DNA from: Sphaeroforma arctica JP610
Lineage: Eukaryota; Opisthokonta; Ichthyosporea; Ichthyophonida
Direction: 5' to 3'
NCBI RefSeq assembly: GCF_001186125.1
Contig: NW_014040371.1
Location: forward strand, 73,345 to 97,999
DNA: 24,655 bases
Shown here: positions 1 through 10,745 of the stretch, piece by piece
How the letters are laid out: each line of letters opens with the position of its first letter
How positions within the stretch are numbered: position 1 is the first letter of the stretch
Translations under genes and position numbers: made by a program
Notes under the pieces: generated by a model
Told to the model about the DNA's origin: nothing
Database searches by the model: none
The model's input: only the letters and a program-made list of their open reading frames with translations

Positions 1-344
1 CTATTATAAGCTATCGCAGGTCAGACTAGGCAACTGTCTGATAAACGTAGCCAATCTATGTATCATCATGCATATTGCAGAGGATAGTCTGCCTCTAAGA
101 AGGCACGTGCGAATGACAAAATTGTAAACATGAGCACAAACACCGAAAACTTAAGAGCGAGCACATTTATACAGTTACCGCGACCAGCAGCGAGTGGCTC
201 AAATTCCTGAATACTATATTCAACCACGTGCACGTTACTATATATGGGACTCGAAAACGTCAGCTTGACTAAGTATCGGATCACGAATAATATACGAAGA
301 TAAGAATACATAGGAAGTATGCAATCCGGATAAACTGTACTTAC

Positions 345-888
345 AGGAAGCCAGGCCAGGAGACAGAACAGACAGTTTAGCGCAAAGGTTCCATTGCAGC
401 CTTCATGCATGAGCTGTAAGCCAATAGAGAAAGATCGCGTGTTAGTAGGAGCAAGTCCGAATTGTGGCATATACTCAAACGACGCACAATTTACGAAGTG
501 GCCTAACAGGTTATTGAAGAAGTCGACACAATTGATTAACAAGGTTAGTGCACCCGGCTTCTGCTGACAACGAACCCCAAGCGCAGTTCTGAATTGCGCC
601 TGGAAATATTTACAACGTCAACCAGCACGACGGGGGTAATTCCAAATCTAGGTGGCGATGTGAGAGACCTATAACACTTGAGCCGCACGTTTCGAATGTA
701 AAGATTCTACATAGAGCTACAGCCACAGAAAACTTGTGCATGCACAATCGCACTGCTGTTAATATAACCAGGATATATATTGAGAGGTACTATTCAAATT
801 AGATGCAAGCGGCAGGGACACGACTTACAACTGCTACAGGAGGCAGGAAGATCGCGAGGACGATGAGAAGAATTTGATTCAAATCCAT
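345..888 (-). CDS. Pmp3/RCI2 (UPF0057) family plasma-membrane proteolipid, partial, two visible exons
   Basis: Small hydrophobic protein of the Pmp3/RCI2 family, which sits in the plasma membrane and affects membrane potential and salt tolerance. Exon 1 is 888-829 (20 codons, starts MDLNQILL, ends FLPPVAV, the family's LPPxxV motif in the first membrane segment). It is followed by donor GTAAGT. Exon 2 is 413-345 (23 codons, contains HEGCNG and ends LLAWLP) between acceptor TTACAG and donor GTAAGTACAG. Both junctions are phase 0. Exon 2 aligns without gaps to the plant/yeast family segment GCG...LLGWIPG, the second membrane helix. The final exon (expected G-x-x-HA-x-Y-x) was not found in 1-344 and probably lies beyond the left edge. 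An upstream in-frame ATG at 1014 would add 42 residues not seen in the family, so ATG at 888 is chosen. The seen/inferred split: exons seen, family by pattern recall, third exon inferred. Confidence 0.86.
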
Positions 889-889
889 A

Positions 890-913
890 TTGTTTGTTTG
901 TTTGTTTGTTTGT
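890..913. repeat. (TTTG)n microsatellite in the presumed 5' UTR of the Pmp3 gene
   Basis: About five TTTG units lie directly upstream of the Pmp3 start codon; on the transcript they read as CAAA units. They end about two bases before the ATG. Confidence 0.8.
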
Positions 914-1014
914 GTATGTTGACTGAAGCTTTTGTAAGCTGGAGCAAGAGGCTTAAATGTGAATCGCCTTCCGAAAGTAACACCAGAGAATCCTATGAAA
1001 GGTGTGGCAAACAA

Positions 1015-1862
1015 ATACTTTTGGATCTGCGTGTAAAGTAAATAGAAAATTAATATAGTAACACAGCAGGAAATATATTTTAAAGTTGGGTTCTGTTTGG
1101 CCGATTTGTATTGGGCTAGCTGGGTTGTTTATTTTTATCTAATCAACGTAGTCACGGTGACTCACTTCATTACGATCAACATTAAACAACATGTCACAAG
1201 CACATCACACGGTGAAAGATTGACGACTATACGTACATGGTAAGCCTGTCTGTATTTATCCGAGGTTTTAGAAGTGTGGGAGGTATACTTGCGTACCGTT
1301 CACGGCATGGAATAGTATGGGGGTACAGGGACGGGATAAGAGCGCCAATAACCTACTGGATGCCCTTCTGCCGTCGACAAATTGCTAGGATTACTATCAT
1401 CACGATGGACTCGTTGGTCTCATTAGACAACCGTCCCTATAAAGATTCCTTCAAATGTACATTTGGATAAACTATACTCATTTCATCGAAACCTCGATGT
1501 CCTATTGTGATATTCCGATAAGAACCGAGACATGGAGCACGGCTGCTTACTGGGGTAGACCGGATGTCGATGACATTGGTATAGATCATAAACAAATTGC
1601 ACATGAGATAATACCTCGCCTAAACGTGGGCAATAGGAAAGTAGCCTTAAATGATCAGCGCAGACATGCGAAAAAAAATAGGTCTGTGGTTTACTCTAGC
1701 GTTAGAACAGTGCCCAATAAATTTACAACCAACAGTGCTAATTTTGCGAGCGTGCTTGTATCAGCTTATTGCCATGGTTCCCAGGCATACTCAACTTAAT
1801 TCATGACAATTTATGATCGAATAGTCGTTTGAGCGATATTAAACCAAACGTCACGGACTTAA
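1015..1862. other. No recognised gene
   Basis: Two plus-strand open frames (1237-1470 and 1455-1799) overlap out of frame. Neither shows a family motif, biased composition or splice context that I can support. The stretch may hold the Pmp3 promoter on its left side, but no clear TATA box or CpG-like feature was identified. Confidence 0.5.
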
Positions 1863-1934
1863 GTGCACACAAAAGTGGAGATGGGCACGACAGTGGCGAT
1901 ACGTGCGAGAAAGGGGTGTTCTGGTGCAACTCAA

Positions 1935-2524
1935 ACACACACACACTCTAACTCACACGTCACTCACGCAAACACCCAACAACTCACACTCACAAACTCA
2001 CAAACTCTCGCACACGCGCTCTCACACACATTCCTCACACACACACACACTCTCTCTCTCTCCTCACACACACACTCTCTCTCTCTCTCTCCTCACACAC
2101 GAACTCTCATAGCACACATCCCTGCACCCACTCACACACACATTCACACACATCCACACACACACATCCACTCATACCAACACACACACTCTCTCTCTCT
2201 CCTCACACACGAACTCTCATAGCACACATCCATGCACCCACTCACACACACATTCACACACATCCACACACACATCCACTCATACCAACACACTCGCAAA
2301 CGTTCACTCAACACATACACACACATACATACTATTGCTCATGCACACACGCTCAATCATACACGCCCACTCGTGTATACGCAATCGTATACACTCACTC
2401 ATTCACAAACACTCATACATACACACGCGTCCAACCACACTAACACACGCTCACCAATACAAACGCCTACACACGTGTGTACACATACACACACAAACAC
2501 ACACACAACACACACACGAACCAC
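1935..2524. repeat. CA/CT-rich compound microsatellite
   Basis: Nearly pure CACA, ACTC and CTCT tracts with ACACAT variants run for about 590 bp. The threonine/histidine/serine-rich frames on the plus strand and the valine/cysteine-rich frame on the minus strand are consequences of the repeat, not genes. An internal 110-bp duplication is listed separately. Confidence 0.93.
2081..2297. repeat. 110-bp tandem duplication inside the microsatellite, two copies
   Basis: The segment starting CTCTCTCTCTCCTCACACAC and running through GAACTCTCATAGCACACATC occurs at 2081-2190 and again from 2191. The anchor GAACTCTCAT is at 2101 and 2211, exactly 110 bp apart. The copies differ by only a base or two plus a CA-length change, so the duplication is recent. 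Confidence 0.92.
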
Positions 2525-3046
2525 ATTAATCACTGGTTTTCAAAGACTTGACAGACTTTTAAATAAGGCTAAACGTATCTTTACGCGGGAATAATTGTAT
2601 ACTATTAAACTTTCATCCCAATGCAGAGTGTCTGAGAGCCGGGCGTCTTCCTATTCGATACTACGGGGGCGTCTCCGTATGCTCTAATAAATGGGCCACA
2701 GCCCTGGCGGTTGTGCTTTGTTTATTTTTGCTTTACAGTAGAAAACGCCATCTGAAGAGTCGCGCCGCAGCAGAGGTGCACGCCATGACCTTCAGCGTAG
2801 TAGCGCTAACAGGTTATTTCACGTACTTGACATATACATGAATGGGGCCACGGGCCACCGCCATCAGTTTCGAGTTTGCTGATGCTACAAATACCCATGT
2901 TGGTTCTATACATATGCTTAGTACTGACCAATCTATGCTTGTATGTCTGTCTGTAGCTACTATATTGTTTAGTTTCCGGAGCCAAATACAAATAGCAGAC
3001 CATGAAGGTGACGACATATTACTAGTAGTAAATGATATTCTTCTAA
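2525..3046. other. No recognised gene; 3' side of the phosphate cotransporter gene
   Basis: Only short open frames on both strands, none with a recognisable motif. The right part is downstream of the cotransporter gene's poly(A) signal. Confidence 0.5.
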
Positions 3047-3052
3047 TTTATT
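3047..3052 (-). promoter_or_regulatory. AATAAA poly(A) signal candidate of the Na/phosphate cotransporter gene
   Basis: On the minus strand AATAAA lies about 62 nt after the stop codon at 3114, a normal distance for a eukaryotic 3' UTR. Hexamer seen; use inferred. Confidence 0.6.
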
Positions 3053-3113
3053 GTTTAAACATAGAACTTATAACTATTGAAGAGCGATGCCTTGTTTGCA
3101 GGTCCTCCAAAAT

Positions 3114-4988
3114 TTAGACAACACTTAAAAGGTCCTCCTTGCTTGCGTTCGCATGACCGATTTTCTCAGTTGGTTTCATGTCTGTTCGATTGTCCACTTC
3201 TTCATCATCTGATTCAATTTCTAGCTGATCATGCTTGCCGTTGCCTAATCTGTCCAACATTTTCTCATTGAGGGTCTTCTTGGGTGCCTCAGTAGCTTCC
3301 TTGACTGCTCTCCTCGCGTCCTTAGCAGCCGTTCTGGCCTCCATCTTAGAATGATACCTCTGCAACCATGCAGGCTCTGTGTGCATCCACTCTGGCATCC
3401 AATCGAAAGACAATAGCCAGCTTGGCAGCCATTCGGGTTTGTGCTTGCGCAGTTGAAAAACAAACACAAAGAACACGATTATCAGGCAAATGGGCACTAA
3501 TACGCCAACCATTACCTGCCAACCGGCTAATGATAGCCCAAGCAACCCCAATGGAATGAGGAAGAAGGCAACAATGATATAGAAAACGGCAAACCATCTG
3601 TGGTGGGCAGTGATATTTCCCATACCGCGAGCCATCGCCAAGGGGATGCTCCGCATAAAAGGAATGGGATACCAAATGGCAATACCGAAAAGGTTGAAGT
3701 AGACGTGTGTAAAAGCCAGGACGAGTCCTGCTGAGACATCTGGGGACGACAGAGCTGACAACATCCCAGTGATTGTCGTACCAATATTGGCTCCAAGTGT
3801 GACGGGGAACATTTTCTCCAGCTTCAAAGCACCTAGACCCACCAGGGGTGTGAGTGTTGAAGTGGTAATAGACGAAGACTGGACAAGCACCGTGAGAACA
3901 GCTCCCACGAGGATAAGTACGTAGCCTGACAACACGTCCCATCTACCGGGGAATGAGAGATTGATAGCCTTAAACAGCACTTTAGATAGAGGACCGTTGA
4001 AGATGGATTGTAGAACCTTTACGAGTACATACAGACAAACCATCATTTGGATCAGGGCCCAAAAAAGCAGTGTGGCACCAACCGCCACATCTGACCAGCT
4101 ATTCTCTTGAGGGCAATACACAAACCATGTGGAATCGTCCGGGCAGTACTTCCAGGACACCATAGATTGACCTGATAGTGCGTCTACTTCCTCTTCAGTT
4201 GGTGCTGCGGCGATACTCTCGATAAGATTCTTGTTCACCCGGATAATTCGGTTGGTGACCGGTTTGGTGATCGTTTTAAGGAAATTCAGATCATCAGCTC
4301 CTTCGATAGTTCCCATAGATTCAACAGTGGATACTGAAATTTTCTCAAGCACTTGTGTGGCCGCCTCCAGGGGCAGCATGATCAATACTGACAAGAAATT
4401 AAACATATCATGGACAGTTGCACCAGCAAAAGCGCGTCTAAATTGATTCACCTCCCCAATCTGACCCATAGAGACGATTGTGTTTGTAACAGATGTGCCG
4501 ATGTTACATCCCATGATCATGTAAACAGCCTGGTCAACTTGCAAAAGACCAGATGCTGTCATAGAAATGATGATACTGGTCGAAGTACTGGAACTCTGCA
4601 CGAGCACGGTGGTCAAGATACCGACTACAAGGCCGGCAATGGGATTATTGAATACGTCTGATTGGCGGAAAACCATACCAGCTTGTGTACCGCCCAGGAC
4701 TTGGAAGGCTGATCCAAGTAGATCCAGAGAGATGATAAATACATACAGCGCGGTTAACACGACAACTAGTTTCAAGAACATGTAAATTGACGTCCAAAGT
4801 TTTTGTTTGCCATTCATGTCTCCCAATTTCATGCCCGAATCAACGAAAACATGATTCCACACATCCTCAGATACAACTACATTTCCTTTCGACGAGTCAG
4901 AATCCTCCTGCCCGACATGAACGGAATCGCCGGAGGCGATGCCAATGCTCACCTCTCCATCCTTCTTCTCATTTTGGTATTCGTTCAT
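3114..4988 (-). CDS. Type II sodium-dependent phosphate cotransporter (SLC34 / NaPi-II family)
   Basis: Imports inorganic phosphate across the plasma membrane with Na+. The 624-residue protein shows the family's inverted-repeat core. Repeat 1 has VLVQSSSTSTS (about 129-138), GCNIGTSVTNT (about 160-170) and RRAFAGATVHD (184-194). Repeat 2 has VLVQSSSITTS (about 368-377) and GANIGTTITG (about 399-408). The loop between the repeats (about 210-300) carries two cysteines (282, 292), in the position of the disulfide-bearing extracellular loop of animal NaPi-II. WYPIPF and SLAGWQV follow, as in vertebrate members. N-terminus (1-65) is hydrophilic and Ser/Asp-rich; the C-terminal tail (about 555-624) is charged and contains a basic, alanine-rich stretch. 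The Ala/Ala/Asp set in AFAGATVHD matches the electrogenic subtypes (IIa/IIb) rather than the electroneutral IIc. Start ATG at 4988 has A at -3. No intron interrupts the frame, unlike the two other host genes here. Confidence 0.97.
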   Translation of the reverse strand: MNEYQNEKKDGEVSIGIASGDSVHVGQEDSDSSKGNVVVSEDVWNHVFVDSGMKLGDMNGKQKLWTSIYMFLKLVVVLTALYVFIISLDLLGSAFQVLGGTQAGMVFRQSDVFNNPIAGLVVGILTTVLVQSSSTSTSIIISMTASGLLQVDQAVYMIMGCNIGTSVTNTIVSMGQIGEVNQFRRAFAGATVHDMFNFLSVLIMLPLEAATQVLEKISVSTVESMGTIEGADDLNFLKTITKPVTNRIIRVNKNLIESIAAAPTEEEVDALSGQSMVSWKYCPDDSTWFVYCPQENSWSDVAVGATLLFWALIQMMVCLYVLVKVLQSIFNGPLSKVLFKAINLSFPGRWDVLSGYVLILVGAVLTVLVQSSSITTSTLTPLVGLGALKLEKMFPVTLGANIGTTITGMLSALSSPDVSAGLVLAFTHVYFNLFGIAIWYPIPFMRSIPLAMARGMGNITAHHRWFAVFYIIVAFFLIPLGLLGLSLAGWQVMVGVLVPICLIIVFFVFVFQLRKHKPEWLPSWLLSFDWMPEWMHTEPAWLQRYHSKMEARTAAKDARRAVKEATEAPKKTLNEKMLDRLGNGKHDQLEIESDDEEVDNRTDMKPTEKIGHANASKEDLLSVV

Positions 4989-6035
4989 TTTGAAAGAGTT
5001 GGTGTTCTAATCTAAAAAATAGTTGAGAACTTGAGATGTATCTGTGATGAATATGACATTTAGTTGTATCATCGAAACGATTTTATACGTACATAAATCT
5101 TGAAAATTTGAGAAATCTTTTCTTGCTGACTGCTGTCCACACTCTCCATTCCACGTTGTCGTTTAGCCTCCTAAATGTAATTATTTTAGGATGCTATGCT
5201 CCACATTCCACACTCTACACTCTACACACCACACAGAAATACAAGAAAAGTCAAAAGCATACACCTATTCGCATGTTATTTAACTGTGCACTGTACAGTG
5301 TACAGTGTACACAGTACAGTGTGAATGTATGTATAGAGTAAAAACTACAGAGTACAGAGTGATACAGACACTTCAAAACTTTTTTTTATAAAACAATAAA
5401 CCTGAACCCTTGTAGGCTCATACATGCAACTCACGACTGACAAAATGTAAATAGAGGACTCAACTCAACTCCGTGTCACTCCCACACGAGTAAAACAGAT
5501 CATTTCAAATATTTATAATTTATTTCTGTGCATCAGTTTTCGTTTCCATAGAGCGTGTGGCCGTAATCAATTTCCATTGGTGTAGAAGAAATACCTCTCC
5601 ACAACTCACAACTCACAGTCTTCACACAGACAGACTGATAGACTGTCAATTATAAAAGCTTTGAATAAGTGCTTTATTGTGGTGCCTGCTCAAGGCATTT
5701 AGACCAAGAAATATTTCATCCCGAACAATCGACATAATACTTGGTGGCCTGTTATGTACGCTTATAGTATACCATTCACTTAACTGAAATGATTGGTGGG
5801 TGTTAGTCCAGCGTTATATCTAATTATACAGTTTTACCGTATATGCAAGATTTCTTTGTTAAATGCATCCAACTATTCAAGTGCATAAAGAACTTCGTTT
5901 CAATTGTAATTTTCACTTGTACAGTAGTTGTTCTGAAGTCTGATTAAATAAAAACACTGTAATAATAGAATAGTACTTCAACAATAAAATGATGAAAAAC
6001 AACATTTGCCTTGTACTTTTTGACTTAACATATAC
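4989..6035. other. Intergenic, low-order repeats only
   Basis: Holds CCACACTCTA-like repeats at about 5137-5235, and at 5285-5322 a cluster of overlapping CACTGTACAGTG / GTACAGTGTAC palindromes (perfect 12-bp palindrome at 5289-5300). The rest is AT-rich. The cotransporter promoter should lie at the left end, but no core element is obvious. Confidence 0.6.
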
Positions 6036-6113
6036 CTATCTTTTGGTTGCTTCCTCGTAGATCATTGATTGCTGTCTGCCTGACTTGAAAAAACTTTTCG
6101 ATAGATGCCTTTT

Positions 6114-6245
6114 CATGAGTTTTCGCCCTTTGAATCGACTCTTGAATTCTTTTTTTTCGTCATGAGTTTTCGACCTTTGAATTGACTTGTGAATACTAAC
6201 ATGAGTTTTTCGGTCTTTGAAATTAATTCTCGACCCTTGAACGTT
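6114..6245. repeat. Degenerate ~40-47 bp tandem repeat
   Basis: The motif CATGAGTTTTCG followed by CCTTTGAATNGACT occurs at 6114, 6161 and 6200 (spacing 47 and 39), with a looser relative near 6348. The lysine-rich minus-strand frame over 6036-6260 is a by-product of this repeat. Confidence 0.7.
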
Positions 6246-6878
6246 GGGAATACTTGCCAATGCGAATACTTCCGGGTTTTAGATTATGAATGATCGAATA
6301 TTTTCGCCTGCAAATACAATACTGTCTGAAAAGGTCTTTGTGAATTCTCGTGAGTTGGATCGCATTTTGAATAGTCTGAGACTTAGAATATCAAGTCTTT
6401 TTCGACTTGGAATATCTCAAATTTGTTCAAGCGATTAGTATATGGTTTTCATAATGTGTTAACGTCTTTAAGACTTTAAGATAGGAGGTATATGATTTTT
6501 ACACTGTATACTTATTTCTGTACTCTCCGATTCTTGTATTATTTTCATATTACTTACCTTTTACACTTGTGCTTATATTATTTTCTTATTGCTTGTCTTT
6601 TACACTTGTGTTTGTATTTATATAGCGCTTTTCTATTGTCAATAGACACACAGACTTCACTTTTATAATGGGCATCCCCAAAAAAAGTGGAATGACCATA
6701 GTATTTGTAATAGGAGCAATCTGTGCTATATCATCGGAGCATAATCGTAACTGTTTCATTCATATCGAATATATTAAATGCTCTTTAATGTACGGCTTGA
6801 TATATTTACACTTGTGTTTACTATACAGTGGTTGCCGGTTGTATATGTCTCCAATAGGCCAGACATCTTGCTCATTAT
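6246..6878. other. AT-rich stretch with a 39-bp tandem duplication
   Basis: Two 39-bp units ending TTTTACACTTGTG lie at 6533-6571 and 6572-6610; ACACTTGTG recurs at about 6810. The stretch is immediately 3' of the copia fossil's RNase H (on the minus strand), so a degenerate 3' LTR could lie here, but I found no matching partner on the other side of the element and do not call one. Confidence 0.6.
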
Positions 6879-9800
6879 TTAGTCTCGAGCGTATACAAAC
6901 TTTTTCTGGTCTAAGGGTTTTGTAAGCATATCGCTTAAAATGTGTGTTGTTGGTGTGTATAGAAGTCGGATTTCGCCTGTGACTATTTGTATGTGGCGTG
7001 TGCGCACTGAGGACTTTGAATTCTCACTTATCTTGATCGATGACTTGTTGTCTTGTTCGATGATCGTAGGCTGTGCTTTCGGTAGACCAATTCCTTCAAG
7101 CAAGTGCCGTGTCCATACTGCGTCTCGTGTTGTATCTGAGCATGCGACATATTCTGCTTCGGCTGTCGAAAGTGTTGTTGTCTTCTGTAAGTTCGTCCCC
7201 CATAAAAGGGGTCCACCTGCTATCATACCAATCTTTCCTGTAGTAGATTTTGTGTTTTCTGAGTTTGAACAGTAGTCACTGTCAGCTGAAAAAAATAGGT
7301 GTGAAGGGTATATCCTTACTGTGCGTGATGCCCAAATCCCGTGTTCTTGACAAGTATCGTAAAACTCGCTTGGCGGCTTGTAAGTGGCGTTCCATCGGTG
7401 CGACTAAATGACGTCCCAGTAGGTTCACAGAAAAGGATATGTCCGGTCTTGTGCCATCCGCCAAGTATCGTAAGCATCCTACAATATATTGAGAAGCTTT
7501 GATGTCAGTAGGTGTATCTTTGTCCGTAGCAATGTAACCGGTTTCAATGCAAGGGACCCGAGATGTAATGCATTCTAGTAAGTCAAATTCTTCAAGTAGA
7601 TCCATTGTGTATTGGCCCTGGTGTATGCTGACTTTGCCCGGTGTGTCTAGATTGATTTTGAGTTTGAGAAACCAGCTAGGCTCGCCCATATCTGTAGTGT
7701 TCCATTGTGTCTTCATTGCCTGAGTTCTTGCATCCGGATCTGCTATCGATTGACACATCACAATTTTGTCGCCCACATGTACAAATAGTAAACATAGTAA
7801 ATATAGTTGTCCGGCTGAAGTTCGTTTGACAAATAAAGTTTTGTCCTCATATAGTGGAATGTAACCTTGCTTGATACAAAGCACCTTGATTTGTTGATAC
7901 CAGAGCTCGCCGGATTGAGGTAAACCAAATAGAGCCTTTGATACTTTGCACACGACGGTCTTGTCTCCTTTTAGTGATCGTGTCAGTAATGCCTGTTGAG
8001 TAGGAGAAAAATGTTGATTTAGTAGATGATATCCTCTGGGTACACGCATATATATTGGCTCCTCGGGGTCGCTATTCAGGTAAGCATTCGGTGTGTCGTA
8101 ATGGCGGACGGTCATGTTCGTGTGGGTTAGCAGTTGTAATAGACGGGCCTCCACCTCTATGTAATAAACGTACTCTTAAGCAGAATGTAAACTATAAACG
8201 TACTCTTAATAGTACGAGGAACTTAAGTTTCCTAAATGGTTTTTATCGGGTGTATTATTTAATAACTTTTCCATTTTACATATCATATATTTGGACAAGG
8301 CCATTAAAAAGGCCCAAGTAAAATACCAAACATAAGATTTCGTCTAGTTCTATTAATAGAACTATATTTACTTTACAAATTTATTTATATCTGAATACTT
8401 CGGTAGCCAGATGGCTCAACCGAAGATAGGTTTCTAGGGACTATTAACGTTACCTAGTTTATCCTCCGTTCAGTCAACCAGATGTGCCAGTCTGATGAAG
8501 GCTAAGTCGATAATTCTTGATAAGTGGCAAGTTATTGGTCAATGCAATAACTAAGGACATCAAGAGTTTTTTTTCTTTTTTTTCTTTTCTTTTTTTTTTA
8601 AGATATGATTCTATGAGTCTATCAGATTCGCCCCAATGAAACATACCATAGTTTCTAATAGAGCGATAACGAAACACTAAATAAAATCCCTTCGGCGGAA
8701 ACAGTACTGAGAGGATTATATATAGGCAATGTCTCAGCCTCAAAATCCCTCAGAGTATTGCTGTTTTCACGAGGCATACCTAACTTCACTAAAAGACTCA
8801 TTTCGTTTATTTACTTTGAATTTCACAATACTTGGACTTTACCTACGCGTTTAATTACTCTAAGGCGTTAATATCGCCTTGATAGACCGAATCTTACACA
8901 GTGCCATACATATTCTAAATGTATCTTTGTTGACCACTGGGGCATGGCTTCGAGTATAGTCAATTCCTTCAACGGCGGACCAGGCATCGATGGACAATCA
9001 GCTCTTCAGTCTGACTACAATGCCTTTGTCGTTCTTTTTCTCAACAAAGACCCATTTCGGACTGAAAATTGTCTTGTAAGGTGGCTTGCTGTCAACCAGG
9101 GTGAGTGTTGGCTTGGTGATGACAAGTGCGGTCAACTCTTGATTGATACTGGATAGCCATGAATCTTAATTCGAAAATTTTGCAATATCTGAATGTGTAA
9201 CGCGATTCTTTGGTGTGCTGGCGAGGTGTTTTTCTGAAAATATAAACAGATACTCATGTTCTGTCATCAATCGTACGCTGAGTAATGGAATCGTGAATGT
9301 CTCATCCAGTAGGGCTATTCCAAGATCGAAGAATTCGGCAGAGCAAGTTGGTGTAATACAGGTCTCATCAGCATTTTTCACTGTATAAGTATTGTTGGCG
9401 GTTGTCGGTAAATTTAGTGCGACTGTCTTTTAAGAATATGGCAATATATGCTTGGTCGCACATGAATCGACGGCGAGTCAATATCCTTCTGGACCTCTCA
9501 TTTGAGGCAGTCTTGGGTTGAATTCTGTGTCTACCTGGTTGGCATGAGCATTCACCATAAAAGCATTTACTGGTTGTTGGGACCTTGTATGTGTACTGCT
9601 TGGTTTTTGTGTATGCGCGTATTCCGACCGTATCCAATTGACATATTGTTGTTGTTGTACTGCGGCATCTTTCTGGTCAAATTTAGCTTGCAGTCTTATT
9701 AGCAAACTGTCTGCAAAATTAGGATTAGCAATTGCAGAATTAGCGTGTTGTTGTCGGTTTCTTAATCCATAATTTTTGTATCCTCCTCGTCCTCGATTTC

Positions 9801-10575
9801 CAAATCGTCTGTTGAATCCTCCGCGTTAGTTTTGGTCGGGTGTCCAGTATGGCTGAGTCCTCTAGCTGTTACTATTAGAACCGCAGCCTTGTCCTAAATT
9901 TGGAAATTGCCTCGTCCGAAAAATCTTCCTCGACTGTGGTAGCCTCTTCGGCCTGTTAATCTCCCTCGGCCTCTCGGATTGAATTTTTGTCTGAATTATG
10001 GCAATCAACAATTTTGTGCGATGTGTCCATAAATTTTGCATTTGTGACATTTTCTGTTAGTAGTGGCAGTAAAGACAGCGCCCGAAGTCGATGTTGCATT
10101 GGTGTTCAGAACACGGGCTTCAATTTCCAATGCAGTCTGTTGTGCATATGCTAAGGCAGCTCCGTAGCTTAGTACCATAGCACTGTCGGTAAGCAGGTGA
10201 GTTACTATAGAGATTTAATTTGTATGTAGAGCACCGGTTAAAAATATGATCTTCTCGGTGTCGTTAAGTACGAAATTCATATTGAAGGCCTCAACAAATT
10301 TCGTGTTGAGTCTTAGAATAAACTTATCCATGTTCTCGTTGTCCTGTTGTCGTATTTACCCGAGTTCTTGTCTCATCCGTATCTTGTCTCCTTCTCCGAC
10401 GTGACCATAATTATGGTATAGCTTTGTAAATATTATTTTTTCGGAGTCATAGTTGCACCGAGAGTAGCCATTATGTCTGGCGATACAGAATTGATTATGT
10501 AGTATTGACCCTCTCCAATTTCTTCATCTTTCTAGGCTCGTTCATAATTGGTGTTGGTGGCGGGCTTCATTGCGT
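6879..10575 (-). mobile_element. Ty1/copia LTR-retrotransposon fossil
   Basis: Minus-strand copia-type fossil, interrupted by a solo LTR of another family. Parts recognised in coding order: gag from about 10575, with a CX2CX4HX4C zinc knuckle near 10050-10005; aspartic protease region near 9480-9170 (a DSCAT-like site and a LLSV motif); RVT_2 reverse transcriptase from about 9130, continuing beyond the solo LTR over 8134-7282 (PNAYLNSD, EPIYMRVPRGY, LFGLPQSGELWY, RYLADGTRPDI); and copia RNase H at 7226-6879 (LSTAEAEY, MLTKPLD). I recognised no integrase and no confident LTR pair. Roughly ten or more breaks by eye; a clearly old, dead copy. Family assignment is secure from the RT and RNase H motifs; the outer ends are approximate. 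Confidence 0.9.
8135..8898. mobile_element. Solo LTR of the Ty3/gypsy family, nested in the copia fossil
   Basis: A 764-bp unit that starts TGTAATAG and ends TCTTACA, giving the TGTAA...TTACA inverted ends of an LTR. It is flanked on both sides by CAGT (8131-8134 and 8899-8902), a perfect 4-bp target duplication. It matches the right LTR of the gypsy element at 15418-16317 almost throughout, with about 20 mismatches in a ~215-bp stretch compared by eye. A TTATATATAGG promoter-like box is at 8716-8726 in the orientation of the plus strand. No internal element sequence accompanies it, so it is best read as the product of LTR-LTR recombination. The copia reverse-transcriptase region continues on both sides. 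Confidence 0.9.
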
Positions 10576-10745
10576 GGTGTATTATATCACATATATCTTC
10601 GGCTCGTAAAATGACAGTGAGTAAAATGACAGTGAATATACATACTTATATATATATATAGTTGTATACGTATATTATGTTAATTGTATTGATGATTAAC
10701 TCATAGTATTTTTATTAATAGTTTTATTGATTAACGCATAGTATT
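10576..10745. other. AT-rich spacer with short duplications
   Basis: GTAAAATGACAGTGA occurs twice in tandem (about 10606-10634), and a TTGATTAACNCATAGTATTTT-type unit of about 38 bp is duplicated over about 10690-10760. CAGTGAG at 10615 and CAGTGAA at 10630 are discussed as possible hAT-end sequence. Confidence 0.6.

Noticed and set aside
66-542. 158-residue minus-strand frame as a whole gene
   Set aside because: Only its part 413-345 matches a protein family; the rest reads through introns of the Pmp3 gene.
1237-1799. Two plus-strand frames as a gene pair
   Set aside because: They overlap out of frame and show no motif, no splice context and no family resemblance.
1863-2594. Histidine/threonine-rich proteins on plus, valine/cysteine-rich on minus
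   Set aside because: Translation of a CA/CT microsatellite.
3346-3942. 198-residue minus-strand frame inside the cotransporter
   Set aside because: A different frame of the SLC34 gene, with no family match of its own.
6036-6260. Lysine-rich minus-strand protein
   Set aside because: Composition and periodicity follow the degenerate CATGAGTTTTCG repeat.
6246-6878. 3' LTR of the copia fossil
   Set aside because: A TATA-like box and repeats are present, but no matching copy was found on the gag side, so no LTR pair can be supported.
8474-8743. 89-residue minus-strand frame
   Set aside because: Lies wholly within the solo LTR; its lysine run comes from a poly-T tract.
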